Shown: one piece after another, positions 52,682 through 61,044 of the stretch
How positions within the stretch are numbered: position 1 is the stretch's first letter
Layout of the letters: every line of letters begins with the position of its first letter
Source of the DNA: Ch67 sp041395845
GTDB lineage: Bacteria > Pseudomonadota > Gammaproteobacteria > Pseudomonadales > Ketobacteraceae
NCBI GenBank assembly: GCA_041395845.1
Contig: JAWKZS010000002.1
Span: 248,001 to 312,000 of the forward strand
DNA: 64,000 nucleotides
Direction: 5' to 3'
The notes under the pieces: generated by a model
Seen by the model: only the letters and a program-made list of their open reading frames with translations
The model's database searches: none
What the model was told of the DNA's origin: nothing
Translations under genes and position numbers: made by a program

Positions 52682-54303
52682 TAGCTGGATTCCCGCAAAC
52701 TCTGCAACCTCGGCCACAGGAAACTGAATTTCGCGCCACCCAGTTCGGATTCGCCCACCCGGGCGCGGCCACCGTGCCAGTAGGCAATGCGCGCCACGAT
52801 CGACAGTCCCAAACCATAACCACCAGATGAGCGAGTCCGGCTGTCATCCAGACGGGTAAACGGCTGAAACACCCGCATGCGATCCGCTTCGGGAATGCCC
52901 GGGCCGTCGTCTTCCACATCAATGCGAAACACATCGCCCATCACCGAAAAACTGATCACCACCTGAGTGCGCGCGTAACGCAGCCCATTGCCCACCAGAT
53001 TCTGCACCACGCGATGAATGTAGCGTTCTTCGCCTTCCGCCAGACGCCGCTCTTCAGGCAGATTGGGCGCCTTGTATATCACCTGTTTCTTGCCCGCCAG
53101 CGCCTGACTTTCGCTTTCGAGGCGACGCAGCAGTTTATCGATGTCGATCATGACGAAATCCAGCACCGGGGTGCCTTCTTCCAGTTTCGAGTAAGTCAGG
53201 ATCTCGTCGATCAGTTTGTCCAGCTGCTCGATGTCGTTATCAATGGCGTCGGCAGTTTTAAGGCGCTGCTCGTCGTTGGCGGCATCAATCATCATTTCCA
53301 GACCGAAACGGATACGCGCCACCGGCGTACGCAATTCATGGGACACTGCCCGGGTGAGTTCTTTCTGGGCCGTGAGCAGGCGCTGGATGTGCTCGGTCAT
53401 GCCATTGAGGGTGCCCGCCAGCTGGCCGATGGCGTCGGCCCCTTCCACCGGGGCCCGTGCGTTCAGGTCGCCACCGCGAATGCGCAGTACCGCTTTTTCC
53501 AGCGCCGACAGCCGGTTTTCCAGCGGTTTCACCAGCATGTACACACCAAATCCCACCAGGGCCAGCGCGACCATAATCATCGCTGCCATCAGCTCAAACG
53601 GATACCAGTTGAACATGGCCTGCGGGCCCAGCATCAACACTTCGCCGGTTTCGCCCAGCAGTTTGTACGAGGTAATCTGGGTAGTGCCGCCACGGCTGCC
53701 GACAAAATTCGCTACCGCCTGCTCGTCATTGAACAGACGCTGTTTCTTGTCATCGTCGAGCGCGACTTCGAACGGCGGAATGCGACGGATTTCAAAACCA
53801 AAGGACTGGTTGAGACGCGTGAGAACATCGCCCCATTGCGTCACTGGATAAGAAGCAAGGTACTGGGATACCAGTTCCGCCAGTCCGCGGGCCTGCTGCT
53901 CCGTCAGGTATTCGCCCTTTGCCACCAGATAGCGCTCGGGTTCACCCGGGACGCGCATGTACGCTTCCCCACGCCGGCTGTACTCATCCAGCATGCGCAT
54001 CACCAGGCGGCCCTTTTCGAGCCGGCCAAGATCCGCCGCGTCGAGCTCCAGCGCACCTCGTTCGACAAGGCTCATCTGCGCATCCATCAGGTGTCCGACT
54101 TCCTGCACCCAACGCTCCTGATAGTCGGCAGGCTGGGTGGTGGTCATCTCGGCCACGAGCGCAATGGGGCCGGTCACCAGGTTGGCGCGGTAATGATTGA
54201 GTCGAAAGAAATTGATGGCTTCCAGCGAGGCGTAAAACATAATCCCGATCAGTACGCAGACCAGGATCATGCCGCCATAAATACGCAGGAAGATGCTGTT
54301 CAA
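52681..54303 (-). CDS. Sensor histidine kinase, RstB-like
   Basis: A 540-residue membrane kinase paired with the response regulator gene upstream. TM1 is about 7–31. A ~200-residue periplasmic domain follows, then TM2 (about 237–258) and HAMP (about 258–312). HisKA has H322 in AVSHELRTPVARI. HATPase has N (NLVGNGLRYA), G1 (DDGPGIPEAD) and G2 (GGYGLGLSI) boxes. Layout and sequence resemble RstB. Its stop codon overlaps the edge of an inverted-repeat element. The stimulus is unknown. Confidence 0.9.
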   Translation of the reverse strand: MNSIFLRIYGGMILVCVLIGIMFYASLEAINFFRLNHYRANLVTGPIALVAEMTTTQPADYQERWVQEVGHLMDAQMSLVERGALELDAADLGRLEKGRLVMRMLDEYSRRGEAYMRVPGEPERYLVAKGEYLTEQQARGLAELVSQYLASYPVTQWGDVLTRLNQSFGFEIRRIPPFEVALDDDKKQRLFNDEQAVANFVGSRGGTTQITSYKLLGETGEVLMLGPQAMFNWYPFELMAAMIMVALALVGFGVYMLVKPLENRLSALEKAVLRIRGGDLNARAPVEGADAIGQLAGTLNGMTEHIQRLLTAQKELTRAVSHELRTPVARIRFGLEMMIDAANDEQRLKTADAIDNDIEQLDKLIDEILTYSKLEEGTPVLDFVMIDIDKLLRRLESESQALAGKKQVIYKAPNLPEERRLAEGEERYIHRVVQNLVGNGLRYARTQVVISFSVMGDVFRIDVEDDGPGIPEADRMRVFQPFTRLDDSRTRSSGGYGLGLSIVARIAYWHGGRARVGESELGGAKFSFLWPRLQSLRESS

Positions 54304-54343
54304 TTACAGGCCTCTCGGGCAGACAGCACGGTGGGGACGCCGC

Positions 54344-55084
54344 TCAGGTCAGATCCCGCACGAACAGATAACCCTTGCTGCGCACGGTCTTGATGCGGCG
54401 GGGATTCATCGGATCATCGCCCACTTTGGGACGGATACGGGAAACCCGCACGTCGATGGAACGGTCCTGGCCATCGTACTGGATACCACGCAGGCGCTCG
54501 AAAATTTCCTCGCGGGACAGGATGGTGCCGGCATTGGACGCCAGTAGCCAGAGCAGATCGTATTCCGCGCTGGTCAGATCCACCGCTTCACCGTTGAGCC
54601 AGACTTCGCGGGCACTGTTGTCGATGACCAGATCACCGAATTCCAGACGATTGTTGGCATGTTCGGCGCCACCTTTTTCGCCTTTGCTGTCGGTGGCATC
54701 GGAGCGCCGCAGCAACGCACGAATGCGAGCCAGCAGCACACGGGGCTTGACCGGTTTGGCGACATAGTCGTCCGCGCCCATTTCCAGTCCCAGCACCTGA
54801 TCAACATCGTCAGTGCGGGCGGTCAGCATCAGGATCGGCTTTTTGTAACGGTCGCGTACGCTTTTGCAGACTTCCAGCCCGTCAGCGCCCGGCAGCATCA
54901 GATCCAGCACCACCAGATCCGGCTGGTTATCGATGATCGCATCAATGGCCGTCTGACCGTCACCAATCACCTCCACCTTGATGCCGTTGCCGCGCAGGTA
55001 ATCTGCCGTCAACTCGGCAAGGCGCTCATCGTCTTCCACGATGATCACGTACGGCTGCATGTTTTCACTCACATCAGTGCGCAT
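54344..55084 (-). CDS. OmpR-family response regulator, RstA-like
   Basis: A 246-residue regulator from ATG 55084, which has GAGG eight bases upstream. Receiver domain: acidic pair D18/D19, phospho-Asp D61 in VVLDLMLPGADG and KP pair in DYVAKPVKPR. The C-terminal winged-helix DNA-binding domain (about 145–243) shows LTSAEYDLLWLLASN and DVRVSRIRPKVGDDP. It lies 40 bp before the kinase gene, so the two are cotranscribed. The kinase/regulator pair is RstBA-like by overall sequence. Target genes are not evident. Confidence 0.92.
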   Translation of the reverse strand: MRTDVSENMQPYVIIVEDDERLAELTADYLRGNGIKVEVIGDGQTAIDAIIDNQPDLVVLDLMLPGADGLEVCKSVRDRYKKPILMLTARTDDVDQVLGLEMGADDYVAKPVKPRVLLARIRALLRRSDATDSKGEKGGAEHANNRLEFGDLVIDNSAREVWLNGEAVDLTSAEYDLLWLLASNAGTILSREEIFERLRGIQYDGQDRSIDVRVSRIRPKVGDDPMNPRRIKTVRSKGYLFVRDLT

Positions 55085-55297
55085 CAGACCAACCTCGTCC
55101 CTTGTGATACCGGGTGCAATATTGTTGTTTTTTAGCAACTTAATTAGAAAGATAGGATGTACACGACAACTCTGCCAGTTTCCCGGACAGCTTTCGCGCA
55201 ATAGGTTATACCAGTCACTGCTAAATCAGCTAGGCAAAAATTCACCACTACACATCATTCCCACATTTTATCCACAGGTTGCCCCCAGAAAATCGCC

Positions 55298-55326
55298 TTG
55301 CGAGGTGGCCAACTGCGCACTATCTT
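55298..55326 (+). promoter_or_regulatory. Predicted promoter in the rstA–tag spacer
   Basis: TTGCGA (55298–55303) and TATCTT (55321–55326) are separated by 17 bp. The predicted start is near 55333. The preceding 55085–55297 stretch holds nothing I recognise and is AT-rich. Confidence 0.45.
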
Positions 55327-55332
55327 GTATAG

Positions 55333-55539
55333 GTAGACAAATTGAACACCAGATGTTGTGGTAACTCGCTTGACCAACCGGCTCCGTGTATTTGCCGGCG
55401 GGTCATGGCTGCTACCCATCTTGAGGAGCACGATCCACACCCTTGAGAGCAGCAATGGTTCTACACCGATAATAACTATAACCATCAAAACCGCGCTAAT
55501 ATGCCCCGTATCGTCCCCGCGATCCGGGGCCTTTTTTTG
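55333..55539 (+). ncRNA. Candidate small RNA or long tag leader
   Basis: About 205 nt between a predicted promoter and a strong terminator, with no plausible reading frame. It contains a single-stranded-looking A/C-rich tract (AATAATAACTATAACC) just before the terminator, of the sort that Hfq-binding RNAs often carry. The terminator lies 19 bp ahead of the tag start, so it could instead be an attenuated tag leader. I do not recognise it as a known RNA family. Confidence 0.35.
55503..55538 (+). terminator. Strong intrinsic terminator upstream of tag
   Basis: GCCCCGTATCG and CGATCCGGGGC form an 11-bp stem with one mismatch and a 6-base loop, followed by C and seven T residues. Confidence 0.88.
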
Positions 55540-55557
55540 TCTGCCAGGATGCACGCC

Positions 55558-56157
55558 ATGAAGAAACGCCACCGCTGCCAGTGGTGCGGCGACGACCCGC
55601 TTTACATGCAGTATCACGATGAAGAATGGGGCGTTCCGCTGTGGGACGATCAGCAGCTGTTTGAATTCCTGATTCTCGAAGGCGCCCAGGCCGGACTGTC
55701 GTGGATCACCATCCTGCGCAAACGGGAAAACTACAGGGCTGCCTTCGACAACTTTGATCCTCACAAAATGGCGCGCTACACACCTGCCCGTATCGAGAAG
55801 CTGCTGCTGAATCCAGGCATCGTACGCAACCGGCTAAAAGTGGAAAGCGCCGTGCGTAACGCCCGGGCGTATTTGAACATTCTGGAAAAACAGGATAGTT
55901 TTGCCGACTACCTCTGGCAGTTCGTGGACGGTACACCGATCCAGAACCGCTGGAACAGTCTCAAGGAAGTACCCGCATCGACACCCCAGTCGGATCGCAT
56001 GAGCAAGGTACTCAAGAAGGATGGGTTCAACTTTGTGGGCAGTACGATTTGCTATGCCCACATGCAGGCGACCGGCATGGTCAATGACCATACCAGTGAT
56101 TGCTTCCGACACCAGGAGTGCAGAAAACTTGCAAAAACCGCAGCCAAAAGCGCCTGA
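55558..56157 (+). CDS. tag: 3-methyladenine DNA glycosylase I
   Basis: Constitutive glycosylase that removes 3-methyladenine, 199 residues from ATG 55558 (AGGA nine bases upstream). The family segments RCQWCGDDPLYMQYHDEEWG and LFEFLILEGAQAGLSWITIL are present. Zinc ligands are provided by the N-terminal Cys, the His of YHDEEWG and the late NDHTSDCFRH. GSTICYAHMQATGMVNDH matches the C-terminal signature. The start codon lies just after a strong terminator. The 3' end overlaps the TM2-protein gene by 29 bp. Confidence 0.96.
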   Translation: MKKRHRCQWCGDDPLYMQYHDEEWGVPLWDDQQLFEFLILEGAQAGLSWITILRKRENYRAAFDNFDPHKMARYTPARIEKLLLNPGIVRNRLKVESAVRNARAYLNILEKQDSFADYLWQFVDGTPIQNRWNSLKEVPASTPQSDRMSKVLKKDGFNFVGSTICYAHMQATGMVNDHTSDCFRHQECRKLAKTAAKSA

Positions 56158-56363
56158 ACGCATTTCCCGCCGCAAAATTCTGCCAGCCCTGCTGCTGTGC
56201 TTTTTTTTCGGTATTTTTGGCACCCACCGGTTTTATGTGGGCAAGGTCGGTTCCGGCATCCTGCAGATGCTGACCCTGGGTGGTCTGATGGTGTGGGTGC
56301 TGGTAGATCTGGTGGTGATCATCAGCGGGCCTTCACCGTGCAGGCGCCCGCCTCAAGGACTGA
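56129..56363 (+). pseudogene. TM2-domain protein, apparently with two single-base losses
   Basis: A small membrane protein: a basic start (QKPQPKAPERISRRK), then two hydrophobic helices with the TM2 signature FFGIFGTHRFYVGKVGSGILQMLTLGG and WVLVDLVVII. It probably starts at TTG 56129, with AGGAG ten bases upstream inside tag. After IISG the frame is lost. Adding one G near 56327–56329 and one near 56343–56346 gives GAFTVQGARLKD and a stop at 56361–56363, a 78-residue product as expected for TM2 proteins. Function of the family is unknown. The repair is inference from the family ending. Confidence 0.6.
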
Positions 56364-56391
56364 GACCTGACAGACAAGTCCAGTCAAGCAA

Positions 56392-57656
56392 TCAGCGCGA
56401 GAACGGCAACGCCAGCCAGCGCCTTGCACGCACCCCTGCCACCTTGTCCGCCGCCCGGATTGCCGTGGCATTGATGCGCATGATGCGGGAATCACCAAAG
56501 GGCGTGGTGCCGCCGGCACTGTTGACGGTAAAGCCCAGCGCCAGTTCGCGGGATGGATCGCACCAGGCGCTCCAGTCTGAAAGCCAAAGATGCCCGACGC
56601 TTCCGATGTTTTGACTCCCCAGGCGAACACCCGGTGATAGCCAAGCCGCCAGTGCATGGGCAGCGGCACTACCTTGTCGATCTTGCGACTGTGCACATGG
56701 CTGATGTCATACACGCGCCGGGCTGACATCAGCCGCACGCCTTCCAGTTCCCCCTCGCCTGCCATCATGGCGTACACCCGCGCCAGAGAACGGGCGGTGA
56801 ACATGCCGTTGGCAGAGGGAATACAGGCCTTCACCACCGATGGATCATTGAAGCTGAAATAGCGCATGCCACGGGGTGCCAGACCACGCTGCAGATCATC
56901 CAGATCCACCCCCAATACCTGCAGGGTGCCGCGCATGGCATTCACCTGCAACCGCGACACCAGGCCTGGCTTGCGCCGCGTGCGTGGGCCATTCGTCTCT
57001 GGACGGGGCTTGTGGGTGGGCGGAAACGATGCCAGCAGAGCGCGCCGGTGAAATTCCGTTTCCGGCAGGCCCACATAGAGGCCGTCCAGCTTGAGCGGAT
57101 CGGCCAGTTCGGTTTTCAGCAGTTCGGCGAAAGTCTTGCCCGTCACCCGATGCATGACTTCGCCAATCAGCCAGCCATAGGTCAGGCCGTGGTATCCATG
57201 GGTGCGGCCAGGCCCGTGCAAAGGCCGCGCTCTGGCCAACACGTCGATCATATAATCCCAGTCGGTGATGCGAGTGGCATCGTCGATCATGCTGCGGATG
57301 TCCCACAAGCCGGCCTGATGGGTCAGCAGATGCCGCACCGTGATACCTTCCTTGCCGCCCTGACGGAATTCCGGCCAGTAATGACAGACCGGCTTGTCGT
57401 AATCGATCAGGCCCCGATCCGCCAGGATATGCAGCAGCGTCGACGCGATGCCCTTGGTGGTGGAAAACGACAGCGCCAGGGTGTCTTCCTGCCAGGGATT
57501 GCCGGCATGATCACGGCAACCGCCCCAGATATCCACCACACACTGTCCCTGGTGATAGACCGTCAGCGCCGAACCGCTGCGACCGTCCGTGGGTGTCTGC
57601 CGCGCCAGTTCGTCGGCCACCGCAGAAAACGCCGGATGTACATACCCCTGAATCAT
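56392..57656 (-). pseudogene. Beta-lactamase-fold serine hydrolase, one frameshift near the C-terminus
   Basis: Class C beta-lactamase/EstB-type serine hydrolase, starting at ATG 57656 with AAGGAG upstream. The nucleophile motif is SFSTTKGIAS (SxxK), the YxN-type residue lies in YHGLTYGWLIGEV, and the family ending AWCDPSRELALGFTVNSAGG appears only in a second frame. The open frame stays in FGFQTGAPGAIHP and runs on to 56322 with a low-complexity nonsense tail. One added base near 56566–56573 gives a 421-residue protein ending LPFSR. Such enzymes are usually esterases rather than resistance enzymes. It is 38 bp downstream of an ArsR-type regulator gene. Confidence 0.78.
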
Positions 57657-57694
57657 GCTGGACTCCTTGTTGCCTGCAGCCGGGCCGCTGGCCG

Positions 57695-57994
57695 TTATTG
57701 TTCCGGTGTCGCGAAGAAATCCTTCAGCTGGACACACACCGCTTCATTGAGATGACAGGTAATGAACTTGCCCCGGCGTTCCACCGTGATCAGATCGGCA
57801 TTGACCAGTTCCTTGATGTGGTGGGACACCGTCGGCGCCCCCACATTGAGGGAATTGATGAAATCCGTGAGGGCACAGCCGCAGACCTCGGATGAATCCA
57901 TCTGGCGGCGGCGCATGATTTCCAGATAGATCTGCAACCGGTTGGGATTGGACAGGGCTTTGAATGCCTTGGCCAGCTGGTGGGGGTCGATCAC
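57695..57994 (-). CDS. ArsR-family winged-helix regulator
   Basis: A 99-residue ArsR/SmtB repressor starting at GTG 57994, which has AGGAG seven bases upstream. An 8-residue longer GTG start is possible. DNA-binding helices lie in LAKAFKALSNPNRLQIYLEI and GAPTVSHHIKELVNADLITVERRG. A CGCAL motif near residue 38 may be a metal or thiol sensor, but its position differs from the ELCVCD of classical ArsR. It precedes and probably controls the serine hydrolase gene. Confidence 0.9.
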   Translation of the reverse strand: MIDPHQLAKAFKALSNPNRLQIYLEIMRRRQMDSSEVCGCALTDFINSLNVGAPTVSHHIKELVNADLITVERRGKFITCHLNEAVCVQLKDFFATPEQ

Positions 57995-58119
57995 CTTGCT
58001 GCTCCTGAAGACTTGCACACTTCGACAAGTATAAAAGTATTACGGCACTCCGCCACGCTTTATCTTCAACCGGCCGCCACCGCTTCGGTATAATGCCGGA
58101 CTTTTAGCCGAGTATTGCC

Positions 58120-58932
58120 ATGTTGCCCGACAGTTACCAGAACCGATTCAGCGGAATCGACCGTCTATACGGCAAAGGCGCGCTGGATATCCTGCGCCAG
58201 CGCCACGTCTGCGTCGTGGGCATTGGCGGGGTCGGCTCCTGGGCGGCGGAGGCCCTGGCCCGCTCCGGGGTCGGCGAGATCACCCTGATCGATCTGGACG
58301 ATATCTGCGTTTCCAACACCAATCGCCAGATCCACGCGGCCACCTCCAGTTACGGCAAGCTGAAGGTCGACGTGATGGCCCAGCGCCTGCGGGACATCAA
58401 TCCAGACATCGTCTGCCACGCGGATGCCGACTTCGTGACCCCCAGCAACGTGGCGGAAAAGCTCACCAGGCAGTTTCATTTCGTACTGGATGCCACTGAC
58501 AAGGTCAAACACAAGACTGCCATGATCGTGCACTGCAAGCGCAACAAGATCCCCATTTACGTGGTGGGCGGCGCCGGCGGCCAGACCGATCCCACCCGCA
58601 TCCAGTACGCCGACATGACCCGGGCCCATCAGGACCCCCTGCTGGCCCTGGTACGCAAGAAACTGCGCCAGAACCACGGCTATACCAGCAATCCCAAACG
58701 CCGCTTCAGTGTGGAATGTGTGTTTTCCGACGAACCGCTGGTGTTCCCCCAGCCCGATGGCAGCGTCTGCGCCACCCGCCCCCCACTGGACGACGACGGC
58801 AGTATCCGCCTCGACTGCGCCGGAGGGTTCGGTGCCTCCACCTGCGTGACCGCCAGCTTTGGCTTTGTGGCGGTTTCCCGTATGATTCGCAAGATGCTGG
58901 ACAAGGCGCGGAACCTGAACCCATCCGACTAA
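58120..58932 (+). CDS. tcdA: tRNA threonylcarbamoyladenosine dehydratase
   Basis: E1-like ATP-dependent enzyme (TcdA/CsdL/YgdL) that cyclises t6A37 to ct6A in tRNAs. The 270 residues open with NRFSGIDRLYG and the nucleotide loop CVVGIGGVGSWAAEALARSG. ATP/metal-binding DLDDICVSNTNRQIHA and the GAGGQTDPTRIQ, GYTSNPKRRFSVECVFSDE segments follow. The ATG lies 101 bp from the divergent ArsR start at 58018 or 125 bp from 57994. Confidence 0.96.
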   Translation: MLPDSYQNRFSGIDRLYGKGALDILRQRHVCVVGIGGVGSWAAEALARSGVGEITLIDLDDICVSNTNRQIHAATSSYGKLKVDVMAQRLRDINPDIVCHADADFVTPSNVAEKLTRQFHFVLDATDKVKHKTAMIVHCKRNKIPIYVVGGAGGQTDPTRIQYADMTRAHQDPLLALVRKKLRQNHGYTSNPKRRFSVECVFSDEPLVFPQPDGSVCATRPPLDDDGSIRLDCAGGFGASTCVTASFGFVAVSRMIRKMLDKARNLNPSD

Positions 58933-59010
58933 GTCTGCGCCGGCATCACAATACCAATAAAAAACCCGACGGACAGGATCTGCCGTCACTTGCGAATCAG
59001 GCGGTTTTGC

Positions 59011-60957
59011 ATGTTTTCACGTTTTGTACTCTGGGGCGTTTCCTCTTTGGCGCTGACCCTGGCCTTGCCGGTCACTGCCGCCATCGAAAAGCACGTATTG
59101 ATCAACGGCACCGATCTCACTCTGCAGCTGGAACCCAATACCCGCCTGCAGGATGATGAAGCCAGCCACTACCAGGCAGCGGTGAAGGATTTCCCCGACA
59201 GCTGGGCCCGACTGTCACAGATTGACGGGCAGTGGGACGGCCTGCTGGTGCACCAGGGCCAGACCTATCAGATCACCGCCGTATCCGATGCACCGCTGCC
59301 CACTGTCGATGCCCGGACTCGCAGCCTGACCAGCGCGATGCCCCGCCTCATCGATCATAGCGTCCACCTGGGCACCTGCGGTATCGACCACAGCCCGATT
59401 ACTGCCACCAGCCTGCTCAAGTCCAAAGCACTGGACAACCGCTTCCTCGGCGCCACCATCCCGGATCTGGCGGATTACTGTACCGAGACCGTCGATGGTG
59501 TCTGTCTGGTGGCAGAGTTATCGATGTTTTTCGATCAGGCCTACCGCGACGCCTTTCCAACGGATTACCGCAGCCGCGGCGCCCAGATGATGAACATCGT
59601 GGACGGCATCTATCAGGAAGAACTGGGCATCGTGTTCCGCCAGCTGCAACTGGATTTCTTCAATGGGGACCAGTTTGTCGACACCCGCAATCCGGAAGAC
59701 ATTCTCAACGACATGATCAACCGCCGGGTACAGGGTCGCATCCGCCCTTCGGACCCGAATACCAGGAGCCTGATGCATCTGGTGACCGGGCGGGATTTCC
59801 GCATCGGTGACATTGACAGTGTTGCGGGCGTTGCCAACGGCGTGCTTTACACCCAGCAAGGCGCGGATCTGGCGTTTACCCCGGTGCTGTGCGGTGCTGG
59901 CGCTGTTGCCACCAGCCAGGTCGTCGGTGATCGCAGTGGCCCCAGTGCAACCCTGACAGCCATCATCATCGCCCACGAAATCGGCCACAACCTGGGCATG
60001 GAACATGACGGTGAAGCCGGCGCCCTGACGGCGGAAAGCTGCACCCAGACCGATCAGGTGATGTACTTCCAGGTCGTTCCCGGTGCCAGCACCTTCAGCA
60101 CCTGTTCGAAAGACGCCGCCGCCCTGAACATTGCCGCCCTGTCGGCAGTGGAAGCCTGTTTCGATTTCCCGGTGGATTTTGCCCTCAGTGCGGTCGGTGG
60201 CAATAGCACCAGCCTGGGGGCCAACGCGACGGACCAGCACGATTTCAATCTGGCACTGCGCACCGCCAACGCCATCAGCGACCCGGTCCAGGTCAGCGGC
60301 AGTATCGACAGTGGCGATGCAACCTTCACCAGCGTCACCCTGGCGGGGAATAATTGCAGCCTGAACACCGATGCCACCACTTACACTTGCTCGGCCACTT
60401 CGGTTGGGCCCGTCAGCAACCTCAACGTCAGCTTCACCACTGGCAGCGAGCACGCCGGCTTCAGTCACACCGTCACCGCTGGCACCAACCTGCTGGACAT
60501 CGATACCAGCGATGACAGCGTGAGCACCACCGTGCTGGTACAGGGCACCGACCTGCCCCCTACCACCCTGACCGCCAGCTACGATAAATCCCGCAGCCGG
60601 GTCACACTCAACTGGCAGGATCACGCCACCAATGAAACCGCCTATCAGGTAGAGCGCAGCATTGACGGCGGTGTCTGGGAAGTGATCAACGACACCCTGG
60701 AAGCCGATAGCACGCGCTTCGACGACAACGCGCTGCTGCCATTCGAACGGCACGCCTACCGCGTCAGCGCGCTGATTGGTGGCACGGCCACCGCCCCCAC
60801 CAACACGGTGGAAGTGGAGGTCATCAGCGAGCGCATGCGCTATCTGGGCAGCCCCGGCGGCGGTGGCAGTCTGGGCCTGCCCCTGCTGATGGCACTGCTG
60901 GTCCTGACCGCCTGTGACCGACTGATCAGGAATCGTTCCGGACGATTGAATTACTGA
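59011..60957 (+). CDS. Secreted zinc metalloprotease with GlyGly-CTERM tail
   Basis: A 648-residue exported protein. The signal peptide (MFSRFVLWGVSSLALTLALPVTAA) supports ATG 59011 rather than the TTG at 58990. The reprolysin-like (M12) zinc site HEIGHNLGMEHD is at residues 322–333, with ligands H322, H326, H332 and base E323. A CARDB/DUF11-like beta region (about 395–515) and a fibronectin-III-like domain (about 528–610, RVTLNWQDHATNETAYQVERS) follow. The end is SPGGGGSLG, a hydrophobic helix and a basic tail, the GlyGly-CTERM signal processed by rhombosortase and linked to type II secretion. No rhombosortase gene is in the window. Confidence 0.9.
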   Translation: MFSRFVLWGVSSLALTLALPVTAAIEKHVLINGTDLTLQLEPNTRLQDDEASHYQAAVKDFPDSWARLSQIDGQWDGLLVHQGQTYQITAVSDAPLPTVDARTRSLTSAMPRLIDHSVHLGTCGIDHSPITATSLLKSKALDNRFLGATIPDLADYCTETVDGVCLVAELSMFFDQAYRDAFPTDYRSRGAQMMNIVDGIYQEELGIVFRQLQLDFFNGDQFVDTRNPEDILNDMINRRVQGRIRPSDPNTRSLMHLVTGRDFRIGDIDSVAGVANGVLYTQQGADLAFTPVLCGAGAVATSQVVGDRSGPSATLTAIIIAHEIGHNLGMEHDGEAGALTAESCTQTDQVMYFQVVPGASTFSTCSKDAAALNIAALSAVEACFDFPVDFALSAVGGNSTSLGANATDQHDFNLALRTANAISDPVQVSGSIDSGDATFTSVTLAGNNCSLNTDATTYTCSATSVGPVSNLNVSFTTGSEHAGFSHTVTAGTNLLDIDTSDDSVSTTVLVQGTDLPPTTLTASYDKSRSRVTLNWQDHATNETAYQVERSIDGGVWEVINDTLEADSTRFDDNALLPFERHAYRVSALIGGTATAPTNTVEVEVISERMRYLGSPGGGGSLGLPLLMALLVLTACDRLIRNRSGRLNY

Positions 60958-61044
60958 TAAAAATGTCGACCGGATAACATCCTCCGGCCGTCAGTAGCCG
61001 CAGGGTTGACTACACTTGGGGGGAACACGTCCGGAGTTGTCCTC

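Noticed and set aside
55358..55561. 67-residue frame in the rstA–tag spacer
   Set aside because: No ribosome binding site, odd composition, and it runs through the terminator stem.
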